From Physcomitrium patens (Eukaryota; Streptophyta; Bryopsida; Funariales; Funariaceae): a stretch of DNA of 64,000 bases. Below are positions 12,341-24,159 of the stretch, one piece after another. The notes under the pieces were generated by a model. It did no database searches and was not told the origin of the DNA. It was given only the letters and a program-made list of their open reading frames with translations. Location of the stretch: assembly GCF_000002425.4 (NCBI RefSeq), contig NC_037264.1:14043262-14107261 (forward strand). Direction: 5' to 3'. The position numbers and the translations under genes are program-made. How positions within the stretch are numbered: position 1 is the stretch's first letter; every line of letters begins with the position of its first letter.

Positions 12341-12918
12341 TCCCACACAACAACGGCTGAACACAGTGGTCGACTAAAATTCCTGCAATGTGAAAACGGA
12401 GGTTTCTGAACCATCTCCGTAGTGTGAACGCATGGGCAGCGAAGCAAATCGGTCATCACATGGAATAAAATGCGGACACGGTCAGAGGGTTCAACAGTGA
12501 CCTGGACAAAGAAAGACGAAAGAAGGCGTTAAAAGTAAGAATAAAAAGAAAAGCCAACACAGAAAGAAAAGGCAAAATGCCGGGCGAGAAAGATGCAAGG
12601 TAGTAAAAGAAAAGCATTAGTGAGTGGGACAGGCTGACTAATTGACTTCAGTTCGTCACTTCGCGTTCCACGTCGAGAAAGCCTTTTTGAGTCTTCGCCA
12701 TAGCCAGCCACATCCCAAGCAAGCGAGAAAGCAAGCAGGCTGCTGAGAGTCTATTTTTTCGCGTCTACATGATCCCCATCGGGATAGAGTTCTCCTTGAA
12801 CCTTCGGATTAGAACCCAGCGAGCGAGACGATCACCCAACAAGATCAATTGCGGGAGTTGTTGGCTGGATTCCGAGCTCCACTACTTGAGGAATTCGAGG
12901 TGCGGGGTTTCGGGAGCG
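12341..12918 (+). promoter_or_regulatory. 5' flank / probable 5' UTR of TMEM230-type gene
   Basis: Base composition shifts sharply from AT desert to gene-like about 570 bp before the ATG at 12919. An in-frame ATG 50 codons upstream (12769) gives an Arg-rich extension unlike the family, so this stretch is taken as non-coding leader plus promoter. Confidence 0.45.
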
Positions 12919-14214
12919 ATGGCCTACGTTGATCATACGTTTTCAATCAGGGACGACGTCAGTGGCGGGACGTTTATTGTCCACAACGGCCCTCCTGTGA
13001 AGGAAATTGCGCTCGCTGTCACGCTCCTCGCGCTCGGCACGCTCGGAATCATCTTTGGTGTTTTTATGGCGGCGTATAAAGTTGGTGGGGATACCGGTCA
13101 CGGTGAGTGCGCTGCGGTTGATGCGCTTCGTGCTTTTACTCTTGGTTTGTGCGTGGTTTAGAGGTTTTGTGGTGGCGAGGATTGGCGATTTTGGGTGGGT
13201 TCTGATCGGGGGTTTCGTTTGCAAACCCTTGTCAAGTGGCAGATTCTTCTTGATGTGTCGCGTGGTGGTATCGTGATCCTGGCAACTTTGAAGAGTTGAA
13301 TTGGATCACGTTTTTAGATTCAACAGCGTGGAACGAGTTGATGAGATTTGTGTACTGAGAAATGTAGCATTGAGGTTGCCAGGAGTTTTATGATACCGTA
13401 AGTAGTTTACGGTGTGCAGTTGCTCTCCTACCAAAAACTAGAGTTTGAACGTCAACCATAGGGATAGTTGGACAACCATCCAGAGAATATGTGCATTTTA
13501 GACTGTACGAATCATGGTCGTTGAGTTGAGTTTGCTGTTTGCTTTAGGTGATCAGGGCTGGTGAATTGCTCACTCTTTTCTTTGTACTCTAATTAGATTA
13601 AGTACTAGGGCATCCATGATTTGGTCTCGTGGGTTTGTTCGCCTTGTAGGTATTTCGAGATTTTTTTTGTGTTTTCGTGCCTGTGATGACAAACTTCCTC
13701 GAATAAGGGATAGTGCCGCAACACTCTCCGTCCAGAATTTAATTAATATTCTATTGGGCCTAGATAAATTGGATATTGTGATATTTGTTGTCAATAGGAT
13801 TTTTTTTTGTTTAAATGATCAAAATAAGATACTCTTTTGTTCGCTTAGTTTGTGGAATTTCAAGATTGTTGTGAAGTCTTCCATTGGAATGGTTGGAATG
13901 TTAGATGATTATCTCATGGCTGGATCCAACAAATCTAAGGAATTTGAAATTTTGATTCTACCACACACATACACCACTCTGTTGATTTCTCTTTCTGATA
14001 TCTCATCAGTGGCCATTTGATATGTTAGCAGGTGCAGGCATTGATAGGAACTACGGTTCTGATTCTTCTTTCCATTGTGTGTTCTGTGACAGGCATCGCT
14101 TTTGCCATCCTTGGAACACTTCTATTCCTGCCCGGGTTCTACTACACTAGGATTGCGTATTATGCTTACAAGGGTTACAAGGGCTTCTCCTTCTCCAACA
14201 TCCCGGCTGTCTGA
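12919..14214 (+). CDS. TMEM230-type (DUF872) transmembrane protein
   Basis: Two exons, 12919-13102 and 14093-14214, joined in phase 1 across a 990-bp GT-AG intron (donor CACG|GTGAGT, acceptor GTGACAG|GC), give a 101-aa protein. It opens [13 protein letters not shown], followed by [20 protein letters not shown] (about 25-44). After the junction come [20 protein letters not shown] (62-81) and [20 protein letters not shown] to the stop. This C-terminal signature and the two hydrophobic segments (about 28-50 and 63-79) are diagnostic of the TMEM230/DUF872 family, small two-pass proteins linked to endosomal and secretory vesicle traffic in animals; the plant role is not settled. The length matches plant homologues. 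An upstream in-frame ATG at 12769 was rejected because it adds 50 unrelated residues. Confidence 0.93.
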
Positions 14215-14589
14215 GAAGAAGTTGTAAAGTTGGGCATTTCTCGAAGTGGCTGGAATCTAGGTTGTCACTTGTGCATCTTTGGGTTTGAGACAGGATTCTA
14301 TGGATAAAAAACAGGAGCAGAATGGCACCAAAGTGCGTATATGTGAACATAAATGCTTTTATATTCCAGGTGGGCGTGGTGCATTCTCAATCATCTTGGG
14401 CTTGGCTTCAAGCGCTTCATTGCCATTCACGAGAATCCAAACATATTATATACCACTGCTGCAGCATCCTCTCTTCAGTTTTCATGAAAGAAATTTGGTG
14501 TGGGCGCTCCGAAATACTAAATCCTCAAAACATTGGCTGGTCTTCTATTGTATCTATTTGTACAAATCCTTTCTACAGTCTTGGAGTAG

Positions 14590-14595
14590 AATAAA
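14590..14595 (+). terminator. Possible poly(A) signal of TMEM230-type gene
   Basis: AATAAA about 375 bp after the stop codon, just before base composition begins to fall. It is only a positional inference. Confidence 0.35.
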
Positions 14596-14639
14596 ACGAT
14601 TCAACGAGTGAGATGTCTGATACAAACACGTACATATTT

Positions 14640-15369
14640 GCGATTACGATGTGTTGCTTCAATCCTCTTGTAGCTTCCTAGTAGAGAGAGGCTTCTGTAG
14701 GTCTAGTTGACCTTATTATGCTTTTGAGCATGTGTTGAGTAATATCGATTGAATGATTGAATTTCCTTGCAATGTGCTACGTTGTCTTTGATTTGAATGT
14801 GTCAAAGCAAAATCAATTTTTTTAGTTTGTTGTAATATACAATTAAATTATCATTATTACTACTGTTTTTCTTTTCTTTATTCTTTTTAGAATTTCATTT
14901 CAGAGATGCTTATTACATTTTCTAGGCTGTTTATTCTTGAATCTGTTTCCAATTTTGGAACTTCGAATTTTCAATGTACTTGAGAGTATGACATTCTGAT
15001 GCATTAGAAGTCGATCATCAAAACTGTAGTTGTAAGTATTTGCAATCTTAAGTAATTATTTGTATCATTGAATTGTAGTTAAACCTGTCTATTATTAATA
15101 ATGTCAATCATTAGTTAACAGAGAATCTCAAACTGAAGTTAGTCAAAGTATTACGTCATGTTTTCTTTGAAATGAGGTCATGTATTTAGAATAGCATTTC
15201 CTTATAACTAATAAAATTATATCAAAACTATTTTATTACATAAAATAAACCTCAAGCTTATTTTTATTTTAAGGATAATCAGACATTTTTAGATTTTTTG
15301 GAATTGTAGTTAAATTTGAAGTAGTTTAAAATCAACATTTTTTAAAAGTTATGTATAGGTGTGCATGCT

Positions 15370-15401
<32 letters not shown>

Positions 15402-15829
15402 CCAGTGAATATTGCCTGTCTCATTCTAAACTTCTAAATTTGCTACCAATATATTTGTTTGTGCCATTTTTGGATACTATTTAAATCATCCAAGCTTTTG
15501 CCATTAGGTTTTCAAAGTTGTCTTCCTTAGAAATTTGTTAATAATCTTGTAAGGTATTGTCTTCAAATCCTAGAGAACCTTTGTGCTTTTCAAATAGTCT
15601 TTAAAGTTTCAATAAATTATCTAAGAATCACACTTAGTTAAAGCATCTAAACAAATTATCAGGCTTGAATTCATTCATTCATATGTATTAGTAATTCAAC
15701 AATGTCTTGCAAAAAAACAAAGGCAAGAAATTAAAGACCATGAAATCCACCACAATTATAGAAGCAGCATTGCTTTTCAAAGCTTCAATTAGGAGCTTCC
15801 AAGTTCTATGCTTAGTGATATCATAGTCC
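14640..15829. other. Intergenic DNA downstream of TMEM230-type gene
   Basis: AT-rich, no coding region. It contains a compound (GT)n(AT)n microsatellite at 15370-15401. Confidence 0.75.
15370..15401. repeat. (GT)n(AT)n compound microsatellite
   Basis: About seven GT units followed by about nine AT units. Confidence 0.95.
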
Positions 15830-16348
15830 TACTAAAAGGGGACTGGACTCGTTCTAAGATCTAAAACTTTTCCAATCCATAGGAACATAAATCCTGTCAC
15901 AACATAGGATAGAACAAACTAAAACAAAATTGAACAAAATTAAACTGAATGGAATATGAAAGGCAAAACAAAGCAAAAGTTAATAGAACAGAAAAAAACA
16001 AAATAGAAGAGAAAAATGCAAACCAAACTTTACTAAAAAAAGAGACTAAAGCCATACTTGACCAAATATCCAAATAGTCTCAGCCAGTCTTAATTATACT
16101 TTGTCCAACCATCTTAGAACTATTTAGAATGTTTTTAATGGTAGATCCATCAAAATAACCACCACTTCTAGAAGATTTTAGAAATGGGCCTACTTAGATA
16201 ACCACCTTAAGTCTTTTCTAGAATGTCCCATGGTAGATCCCATATAGACCACCAACCTAGTCTTAATTCTAAAAACTTCTCAATAACAGTTTCAACTACC
16301 TATTTCTATACGTCAACAATACAAATATCTTAACTATGCCCCATTATA
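15830..16348 (-). repeat. Element A 3' LTR
   Basis: Aligns throughout with 28601-29162 and, in reverse complement, with 57150-57640. Shared words include ggactc-ttctaagatctaaaac, aatccata-aacataaat, ccaaatatccaaatagtct, tactttgtccaac and cctttctagaatgt. The minus-strand start is TATAATGGGGCAT, versus TGTAATGGGGCAT in the 57150 copy. Boundaries are uncertain by about 10 bp. Confidence 0.85.
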
Positions 16349-16439
16349 GTTAATCCCCTTCCATTAATGCGGAATGTCTTAGTTTTGCTCTGGATGGTAT
16401 CTCCAAATTATTTCTTGATAATAGATGAGATTTTGTATA

Positions 16440-16690
16440 AGTTTCCATGTTGCATTGTGAATGGAATAACCTTTTCAAAGGACTTTGTATAGAAGTTGTG
16501 GATGTCTATTGCTAGAGCCAAAGTAACGATGTTCCAAAATGTTGTCTATTTCATACTCATGTTTGTCATTAATCATAACCAGTGGTGGTTGTAGTGATTG
16601 GTGTCGGTTTGGGAAGTACCTTGGTTTAGTATGAAACTCCTTGAGCTGCAAAACATGAAAGATTAGATAGATCCAAATATGTGACAAAAG
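16440..16690 (-). pseudogene. Element A integrase C-terminus and chromodomain (decayed)
   Basis: The minus strand reads FHVLQLKEFHTKPRY, the usual 'FHVSQLK' end of a chromovirus integrase. It is followed by YEIDNILEHRYF, then LLYKVL, then KGY and ATWKLIQNL, which is the chromodomain pattern (E-x-E-x-I-L-x-x-R, W/K-G-Y, T-W-E-P-x-x-N-L) with substitutions. Chromodomains steer chromovirus integration to heterochromatin. The reading frame is broken. Confidence 0.75.
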
Positions 16691-16889
16691 CTCGAGGCAA
16701 TATACAACATCAAAAATTATTGCAAAAATGCAAAAAGGTCCAAGCCACTAACGTGCCAATTTATGGACTTTGGTTGATGTAGTAAGTGGAAAGTTGGCAT
16801 TGGAGAGTAACACCTAGTGACCTTCTTGGAAGGTCTTGTATTGCTGGTGGTTATCTGTATATTGCTTTTGTTGATTCTGTGCAGTAAGA

Positions 16890-17800
16890 AGCTAGTGTTG
16901 TGCTTCTTGTAAGGTCGTTGCAAGCTGTTGTATAAACTCTTCTATTGTGAAGTTATTGGTGTCAATGGAATGATAGACAATTGCTAGTATAAGTGGATGT
17001 TGATTAGTGTTAAAAAAAAATCGTAAATGATTGGAATTTTCTTGGATACTATTATTATGAGCAAATTCCAAGGACGTCAAATATTCACCCAAGTTATTAT
17101 AGTGAACTATCACAAATATCCATAGCATATCTTCTAAGGCCCAATTTGCATGCTTCGTTTGTCCATCTATTTGAGAATAGAAGATTATGGACATGACAAG
17201 TTGTATATTCAATAGCTTGAATAAGGCCTACTATAAATTCCTTATGAAGCCTAGATCTTGATTTAAAATGGTGACATGAAGTAATCTATGGTGACAAAAG
17301 ACAATGTTGAAAAAGGTCCATGCAAATGCTAAGGCATCAATATTGAAGTGCACTACAGCAAAGTTAAGTTGCTTCAAGAGTCAATCCACAAAGACAACAA
17401 TTGTAGTATCATTGTGAGGCATTTGCTTTAAATATTTAATGAGATCCATAGTCATCTACTTCCAATGTGCTATAGGTAGTGGAATTAGCTATAATAGACA
17501 AAGAGATGCTATGTTGCATGGAATGGTACATTAGCATGACTCACAAGAGTACACAATAGCTTAAACATTACGATCTAAATCTACCCAAAATCATGTCCTT
17601 GAGATCTATTTTAGAATCTTCTTATGTCCTAGATGTCTAGATATTGGAATGTTGTGTCTTTCTTGAAGTATGCACATCTAGAAGATAACATCATCATGTA
17701 TATAAATCCACTTCTTGAAATAGAACAAGTAATTATTGAGATGTTAATATTAATATTATACGTTGATTCTATTTAGTTGATCGATAATCATTTTAAAATA
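16890..17800 (-). pseudogene. Element A integrase core (decayed)
   Basis: The minus-strand 106-codon ORF at 16892-17212 contains QIDGQTKHANWALEDMLW and EYLTSLEFAHNNSIQ. These correspond to the conserved HPQTDGQTERVN...LEDMLR and YLPLAEFAYNNS motifs of Ty3/gypsy integrase. Stop codons and frame changes disrupt the rest towards 17800. Confidence 0.8.
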
Positions 17801-17949
17801 AATATTCCAATGCATAGCTTTGTTCTATTCTGCTCCTCTAATTAGGTTTGAATTGACACTACTAATGGTAGCAATTTTTACATTTTCTTCTAATTTGCCC
17901 TTCAAGTTTGGTCTATGCAATAAGATATCTGAAATAGTGTATTGTTGTC

Positions 17950-19190
17950 TTTACTTGTACTCAAACTGAATATAAAAGAGCTGAAATTGTTCTTTCCAAT
18001 GATGTTGTGATTTCATATTTTTTAAATTCAAATCATGTAGCAAGGGCCAATGGTTAGTTTGAACAATCACTAGTTTTTCCAATAGATAGCATTTCCATAG
18101 CTTTGTGGCATGTATAATTGCTAGTTGCTATCAATTACGTACAAAATAATTGCACTTTGTCCTTCTAGACTTGCATAATTCATACGCCATAAGTTGAAGG
18201 CCTGTATCAAAGTCTTGCTAAAAGACAGTACTAATAGCAAAGTTGGAAGCATCAATATCAAATCTACAAGAAAGATTAGAATCATATGGTTGCAGCATTG
18301 GAGCAATAATGGGTGCCTCCTTCAACTTATCAAAGGCCTTTTTCTACTCAAGTTTCCATTTAAATGGAGCACCCTTCAATAAGCTTGTTAGTGACGTAGC
18401 AATGTGTGCAAATTGTTGAATAAAATGGCAATAATATCCAATAAGGCCTATGAATGAATGGACTTCAGAAGCATCTTTAGGGGTTGGCCAATTCTTTATC
18501 ACTTTCACCTTATCTTGCTCCATGTACATGCCCCCAAAAAGTGACCTTTGACTTCCAAAGTTCACACTTTGATTACTTATAATAAAAGTAAGTATCTTAT
18601 AGCTAATGCAACACTTTCTATAGATGTTACTCATACTCTGCAAAGATTTTATTATAAACTAAGATATCATTGATGAAAACAACCACATACTTATTCAAAA
18701 GATCTCAAAACAATTTGTTCATGTGATCAATAAAAGAAGCTAGAGCACTTGAAAGACCAAAAGGTAAAATAAGCCATTCAAAATGTCCATAATGCATATG
18801 AAATGCCAACTTTTTTATATCTTTTTTTGCAATAGGTATTTGCCAATAGTTCCTTTGAAGTTCCAATTTGCTAAAGATGATTGTACTTTGAAGTTAGTCA
18901 AGAAGACCATCTATGCATAAAAGTAAATATGCATTCTTAATAGTCTATTATTGAGGCCTTGATAATTGATGCAAAGCAAAAGTCCACCATCTTTTGTAGA
19001 TGTAAAGAATATAGGTGCTCCTCATGGCAATATGCTTTCTCAAATGAGGTCTTTTTCTAAGAGTTCGTCCAATATCTTTTACAGCTTTTTAAGTTTATTT
19101 GGTATTAGGTGATAAATTGACTGATTTACCAATTTGGATCTAAACAATAGTTTTATTTGGAAGGAGGCACCTTGATTGGATAGCACTCCA
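17950..19190 (-). pseudogene. Element A reverse transcriptase / RNase H (decayed)
   Basis: Minus-strand fragments include a decayed RT region with a CINYQGLN-like motif at about 18900-19190. At 18344-18643 they read VKVIKNWPTPKDASEVHSFI, then GLIGYYCHFIQQFAHIA and SLLKGAPFKWKLE, the RT connection region. RNase H then begins at the DIDASNFA motif near 18240. Stop codons are frequent. Confidence 0.8.
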
Positions 19191-19199
19191 TTATGTAAG

Positions 19200-19974
19200 T
19201 TGATTGGAAAGACATCTCAATAGTGACATATGAATTATTTTGCTTGTTTTATTCTTTCAATTATCTTTCTTATTATTAAGGCAAATTTTGGAACCACCAC
19301 ATATATTGGTTGCTTATCTTATATTTATTTCTTTATAAATGTCATCCCTACAAATAAGCCTTTAGCTGTATATCAATTTGCTACCTCATTCAATATGGAG
19401 GCACAAAGTGTCACCTTTTATCCACCATCTTTGAAAGAGATTATTCTTGCTAGCCAATCAACTTCTTTATTTTTTGCCTCTATCCATGGCATACCAAAGA
19501 TAACAACATATATGAACTTTGTTACTCTAAACTTCTCCCTCAATGCATAGGTATCACTCAATCTTAAGATTTCTTCTTCACATGTTTTACTCAATACATT
19601 CTCTCAATCATCTGCTAGGTATATACTTCTTCTTTTAATTACCTTGGTTTTAATCTCAAGTCAATTGACAATTCCAATTGAGATGCAATTTTTTGTAAAG
19701 CCATAATCTACATGCACTCAACATGGATGTCCTCTTATTTGATTTGTTAGACAAACTAGTTGATCCTTCTGATAGTTGTTTAAGGCCATGTTGTTTGTTT
19801 CTAAGAGACAACAACTATCTCCAATAATGGCCCTTGATGTCTTTACTAAGAAGCCCCATTTCTCTGCTCTACTTCTTTATCAACTTAGTGAGCCTTGAGA
19901 TTATAAACCTCCCTTGATTTATTGGTGCGTGAATTTTAATATTTTAAATAATCTCCAATCTAATGGTTTGGCTT
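19200..19974 (-). pseudogene. Element A protease/gag region, left of insertion
   Basis: Lies between RT and the insertion point of element B, where protease and gag C-terminus should be. I could not identify a clear protease active site; the assignment rests on position. The sequence resumes on the far side of element B at about 27999. Confidence 0.5.
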
Positions 19975-20731
19975 TGTAGAATAGGTAAATAAACTTTGTG
20001 ATAAGTTATTGGTTGGTTATTGACAACCTTGAGAATTAGACTTATGGTTAGGTAGTTTAGTTAGTAACAGTAGGTTGTTAGTAGAATAAATGATTAAGAA
20101 TTCAAAGGGTCATAAACTTTGGAATCAGTTGGCTGACGAATCATCTTTTAGTAGGATAAATAGGTTGAGGAAAGAGAGATCAAAGCCAGACTATGAGAGC
20201 CATAAGCCAAGAGCCAAACTGTGAGAGTCGTAAGTCGAGACTCAGATTGTGAGAGTTGTAAGCCGAGAGCCAACCTATGAGAGTCGTAAGCCGAGAGCAG
20301 ACTGTGAGAGTCATAAGCCGAGAGCCAGACTGTGAGAGTCGTAAGCCGAGAGCCAGATTGTGAGAGTCATAAGCTGAGAGCCAGACTGTGAGAGTCATAA
20401 GCCGAGAGCCAGACTTTGAGAGTTATAATCCCAGGTAAGCTTGGTGTTACCTCTTTGTTTTCTTTGCTTTTATTATTTGCTTATAAAGAATTGTGATTGA
20501 GAGAAGTATTGTTGAATTGATAGTCGTAGAATAGATTATGTATTGAATTAAGATAGAAGTAGTAAGCTTTGGTATTTTGTAGTTTGATAATTGATTTCAG
20601 ATAGCCAGAGTACAATCAATTGTGACACTAACAGACCCAATTCATATAACCAGTCTTTTCCCGTGTTTGAACCCACATCTATTAGTTCAATTATTTTGGT
20701 ATACTGAAGCTTGAACACAACAAGAACAACA
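19975..20731 (+). repeat. Element B 5' LTR (757 bp)
   Basis: Starts TGTAGAATAGGTAAATAAAC and ends GAACAACA, with the primer site 3 bp further on. It aligns end to end with 27213-27993, with about 5-10% mismatches by eye plus one extra tandem unit in the 3' copy. Confidence 0.93.
20184..20435 (+). repeat. 27-28-bp tandem array inside 5' LTR of B
   Basis: About nine head-to-tail copies of a unit close to GAGAGTCGTAAGCCGAGAGC followed by CAGACTGT. Most units are 28 bp and some are 27 bp (AGCAGACTG instead of AGCCAGACTG). The array lies in the left half of the LTR, so probably in U3. Confidence 0.9.
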
Positions 20732-20734
20732 TTT

Positions 20735-20752
20735 TGGCACCGTTGCCGGGGA
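20735..20752 (+). other. Element B primer-binding site (tRNA-Asp type)
   Basis: TGGCACCGTTGCCGGGGA lies 3 bp after the 5' LTR. It matches the plant tRNA-Asp-type primer site (TGGCGCCGTTGCCGGGGA) with one difference at position 5. Confidence 0.85.
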
Positions 20753-20899
20753 AATGATAACAATATGAAATGCTAGAAATTGATTGTATAGGAGATGGAA
20801 TTATATGTTGAATGAGAATGTGAAAAGAACCAATTATAGGGTTACTAATATGTGAGTTATAATTCAAGACAGTATTGATTTTGTAAAGAAGAATGAAAG

Positions 20900-22925
20900 A
20901 TTATGAGTGATAATCATGAGGAAAAGGATTATCAAAGAATTAATCGACAAGTAAAAGAAAGACAGGAGCGATTACACATAAGAAATATCCTACGGGAATG
21001 ACAAAAAAGAATTGCAGGTCCAAGAAAAACCAAAGGAAGAAAAATTCAGATTCAAATAATAAGAGACCAGTGATAATACCAATGGCTGCGGAAGTGCTAG
21101 AAGTACCAATTGCAGTACAAATGGGAATAGTAGGAGACCGCACCACAAGTGTGGCACCATTACCTACTTTTAGTGGTTGGTCGGGCTCTGATCCCGATCA
21201 CCATATATTTCAATTTTTGATAGCCTGTGTGGCTAATAATGGTAGAATTGAAGACATTTGGTTGAGATGGTTACCAACAACTTTAAAAGATATAGCTTTT
21301 GAATGGTATATCTGACAACTAGTGGATAGATTTCTCAATTTAGAGGCCTTGAGCAATGCCTTCCAAACCCATTTTAGACCAATTGGATTTGAAGATCGGC
21401 TTCAAGAAAGTTTTATGAATAGCAAGATGTTTGTGGGGGAATCCATAGAGTCCTATTTTGGCCGGATCGCAGATATACTTTATAAATGGTCAAATAATCA
21501 AATGCCAGATGCGTTTATATTGCCGATATTAATTAATGGTTTGCATCCACCAGAATTGAAAATATTTGTAAAAGAGGCTCAATCAGCTACGGTAGAGGCA
21601 TCGTTGGAATGAGCAAAGGTGTGGGAAGAATGTCATTATGACCAATTGTTAATAGTGGGAGCCACAATGATTCCAAGTTCAGGAAGCCAACAAATACAAT
21701 CAAGAAATGTGTCGATGGATAATTATCCACAAATGGCTGCCTCTAATGTGAAGAATGTTATGTTGCAACAATCAATTAATGCTACTCCACTCCAAGCAAT
21801 AGCGCCAATAATGATGATACCTTATTTTACATCACCAACCTATCAACAACAAGAGTTGTTCACAAATACAACTGTTAAAGATCCAAATGAAGCCTTGTTA
21901 TTAAATCTAACAAAGAAAATGGAAGAATTGGTCGTGAATTTGGTTAAAGATAAGGAGAAACGACATAAGCCTTCTAATACGAGACCTAATGTATGGCATA
22001 ATAATTTTAAGGAACAAGGTCATTTTGATACGAAATGTCGATCACCTAGACAAACAAATGTTCAATGTACATTTTGTGGAAGAAAGCACCCTATCCAAAA
22101 CTGCTGGCATTTACAAAGGCAACAACAATTCAGTAATCAGACCATGATTCCACCGACTCAATGGGAAGTCAATCAAGTTCAAATGAAAAATATTTATGGA
22201 TGGAATGGAAATCGATTTAATTGACAAAATCGAGCATTCAATAATTTTCTAAGTTCTAATTTTAATCAGAGGTCTGCATCAAACCCCCAGAACTACGGGA
22301 AGGAGCAATAGAGATATCAGCAATATGCTCCACCGAGGTCATCAAACAAAATATCCTCCATACTTACGGGACAACCATGATCATTTTCTAATCCCACATG
22401 GAACAAGCCTAGTAAGTATATACTGGTGGAGACAACCAATATGCCAAATGGAAGTGCAAGAAGACCACTTCATTGTTTCCGTTGCAGACAGATTGATCAT
22501 TATGCCAGTGAATGTCTCAATCCCAAAGCCAATGACGATTATGTGCCAATGTGTGTGAATTACAAGCAGTCAAGACATACTTATCAACAATGTAATACTC
22601 CGTTCAATTTCAATAATCAAGATCAGCAAATCCAAAGCCAAGGAAAAATGGAGGAGATAAATCAATGTCCTCAAGATTCACCAGTTTATCGGGTAGAAGT
22701 AGTCCAAGCTATCCTTACAAGAAGTCAGCAAAAAGGAAAACGACCAATTCAATATTTGGGTAATCCTGAAGCGAAGGGCCAATTGGACCCAATTATGGAG
22801 ACATCCAATCTAGGTCCTAACATGGGCCCCTTACCTAGTATAAGACCTGAATCGGTTGTGCATCCCAATGAGATACCGATTACGAAGGCTTCAGTTCCGT
22901 GTCAAGCTGTTCCATTCTCTACATA
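20900..22925 (+). pseudogene. Element B gag (broken)
   Basis: Three consecutive ORFs (20998-21315, 21322-21612, 21619-22224), then a frame change to 22426-22926. The capsid-like part reads PTFSGWSGSDPDHHIFQFL, then FRPIGFEDRLQESFM and YFGRIADILYKWSN. A CCHC zinc knuckle follows at about residues 12-25 of the last ORF, CFRCRQIDHYASEC, intact as CX2CX4HX4C. A second (CVNYKQSRHTYQQC) has lost its second Cys. Stops separate the ORFs at 21313-21315 and 21610-21612. Confidence 0.85.
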
Positions 22926-23109
22926 GTTTTAGGAAACATAGTTTTTGCTGAAAGATCTTCTCAGAGGTGTGAATTCTAAAGAACCAATATTAGCCCAATT
23001 GAGAGAACAATCTTACCAATTGAAAGAACCAATTTTATAGACTCCATCAAATTTAGTTCTAATAGCTTTACCAATTTCTAATATAAAGAAAACTAATTTA
23101 CTTGCATCG

Positions 23110-24063
23110 GTGTTTAGGATTAGGAAGAAGAAACGGACATTGGAAATTATCACTAATACAAAACCATATGATATTCTAAAAGATTTGGGTACCATACAGC
23201 CCACGATCTCTATGAAGCAACTATTGGCAGTAGCACCTGAGTGCCGAACTATCTTGAATTTCTCATTAATTCATCGCAGATCTCAAAATAAAGAAATCCG
23301 AAAAGTAAGTTTGAATCTCGATCTAGGTGCATCAACGATCGATGTCTCAATTGATGGAGTGTAATTATCAGGAGTGCAAGTAGACGGAGGATCTAGTGTA
23401 AATCTTATGAATGCCGCTACAATGGAGGAGTTGGGTTTGGATCACATATTACCTATTATAGTAGTTTTGAGAATGGCTGACTCCAGTAGAGTTAAACTTA
23501 TGGATATTTTACGGAGTATTGATACGATAATTACGGGAATTACCTATAAAATTGATTATATTATCTTTCGATTGCGAAGCTCTATATTATCATACCCAAT
23601 TTTATTGAGGCGATCATAGTTGTATCAAGCTAAAGCTCGAAATGACTAGGGCCATGATATATTGACAATTGAAAAAGATAATGATAAAATTGTGCTTCAA
23701 ATGTACCTTTTCCAATATCACAAAGAAACTCAAGTTGCTAGTTCAAAATTTATGTCGGATTGTGAAGATGAGTCTACAGAAGAAGAAATTGGTGCACCTG
23801 ATTCAATTTATACTGATACAAGGCAAGTTGTCAAGCACACTAGAATGAACTACCAGTGTAGGGGACCGGGAGAGTACTTAGTTCGTCCAGATGTTTTTGA
23901 CGATTCTAATCATATGATTACATATTGGATGAATAGACAGGATGTTAATCACGTTAGTACTATGAAATTGGAGTTAGAAAGTTCTAATGTGTCAGATTTT
24001 ATGAAAGATTTTGAAATTGAGCAGAACATTATTCCAGAGACTCCTGAAATTTCACAATGTTAA
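23110..24063 (+). pseudogene. Element B protease region (broken)
   Basis: ORFs 23110-23364, 23374-23619 and 23662-24063 are nearly contiguous. VDGGSSVNLMNAATMEELGL at 23377-23440 is the aspartic protease active-site region in its plant D-G-G-S-S-x-N form. The flanking ORF carries the acidic linker towards RT. Confidence 0.8.
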
Positions 24064-24159
24064 CCAATTAATTTAAGTATAGGAGAGGCTCTCCAAATCA
24101 TTTTGATTTACGACGGTATAAAAAGCAAGGAGAAAGAAATTTAGATGGATTACTTTTAA

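Noticed and set aside
12769..12918. 50-codon N-terminal extension of the TMEM230-type protein from an upstream ATG
   Set aside because: The Arg/Ser-rich extension does not resemble the family, whose members start at the MAYVDH-type Met.
13616..14020. 134-codon ORF on the plus strand
   Set aside because: Lies entirely within the TMEM230-type intron and has no family resemblance.
14032..14092. Coding extension upstream of TMEM230 exon 2 ([10 protein letters not shown]...)
   Set aside because: Joining at the tgacag acceptor (14091-14092) gives the conserved G-I-A-F-A-I-L-G sequence in frame. Upstream acceptors would shift the frame.
20180..20398. Minus-strand ORF with repeated LSAYDSHSL-type peptides (also 27379-27633)
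   Set aside because: A by-product of the 27-28-bp tandem array in the LTR, not a repeat protein.
20184..20435. CRISPR-like appearance of regularly spaced repeats
   Set aside because: The units are directly adjacent with no unique spacers and sit inside LTRs of a eukaryotic retroelement.
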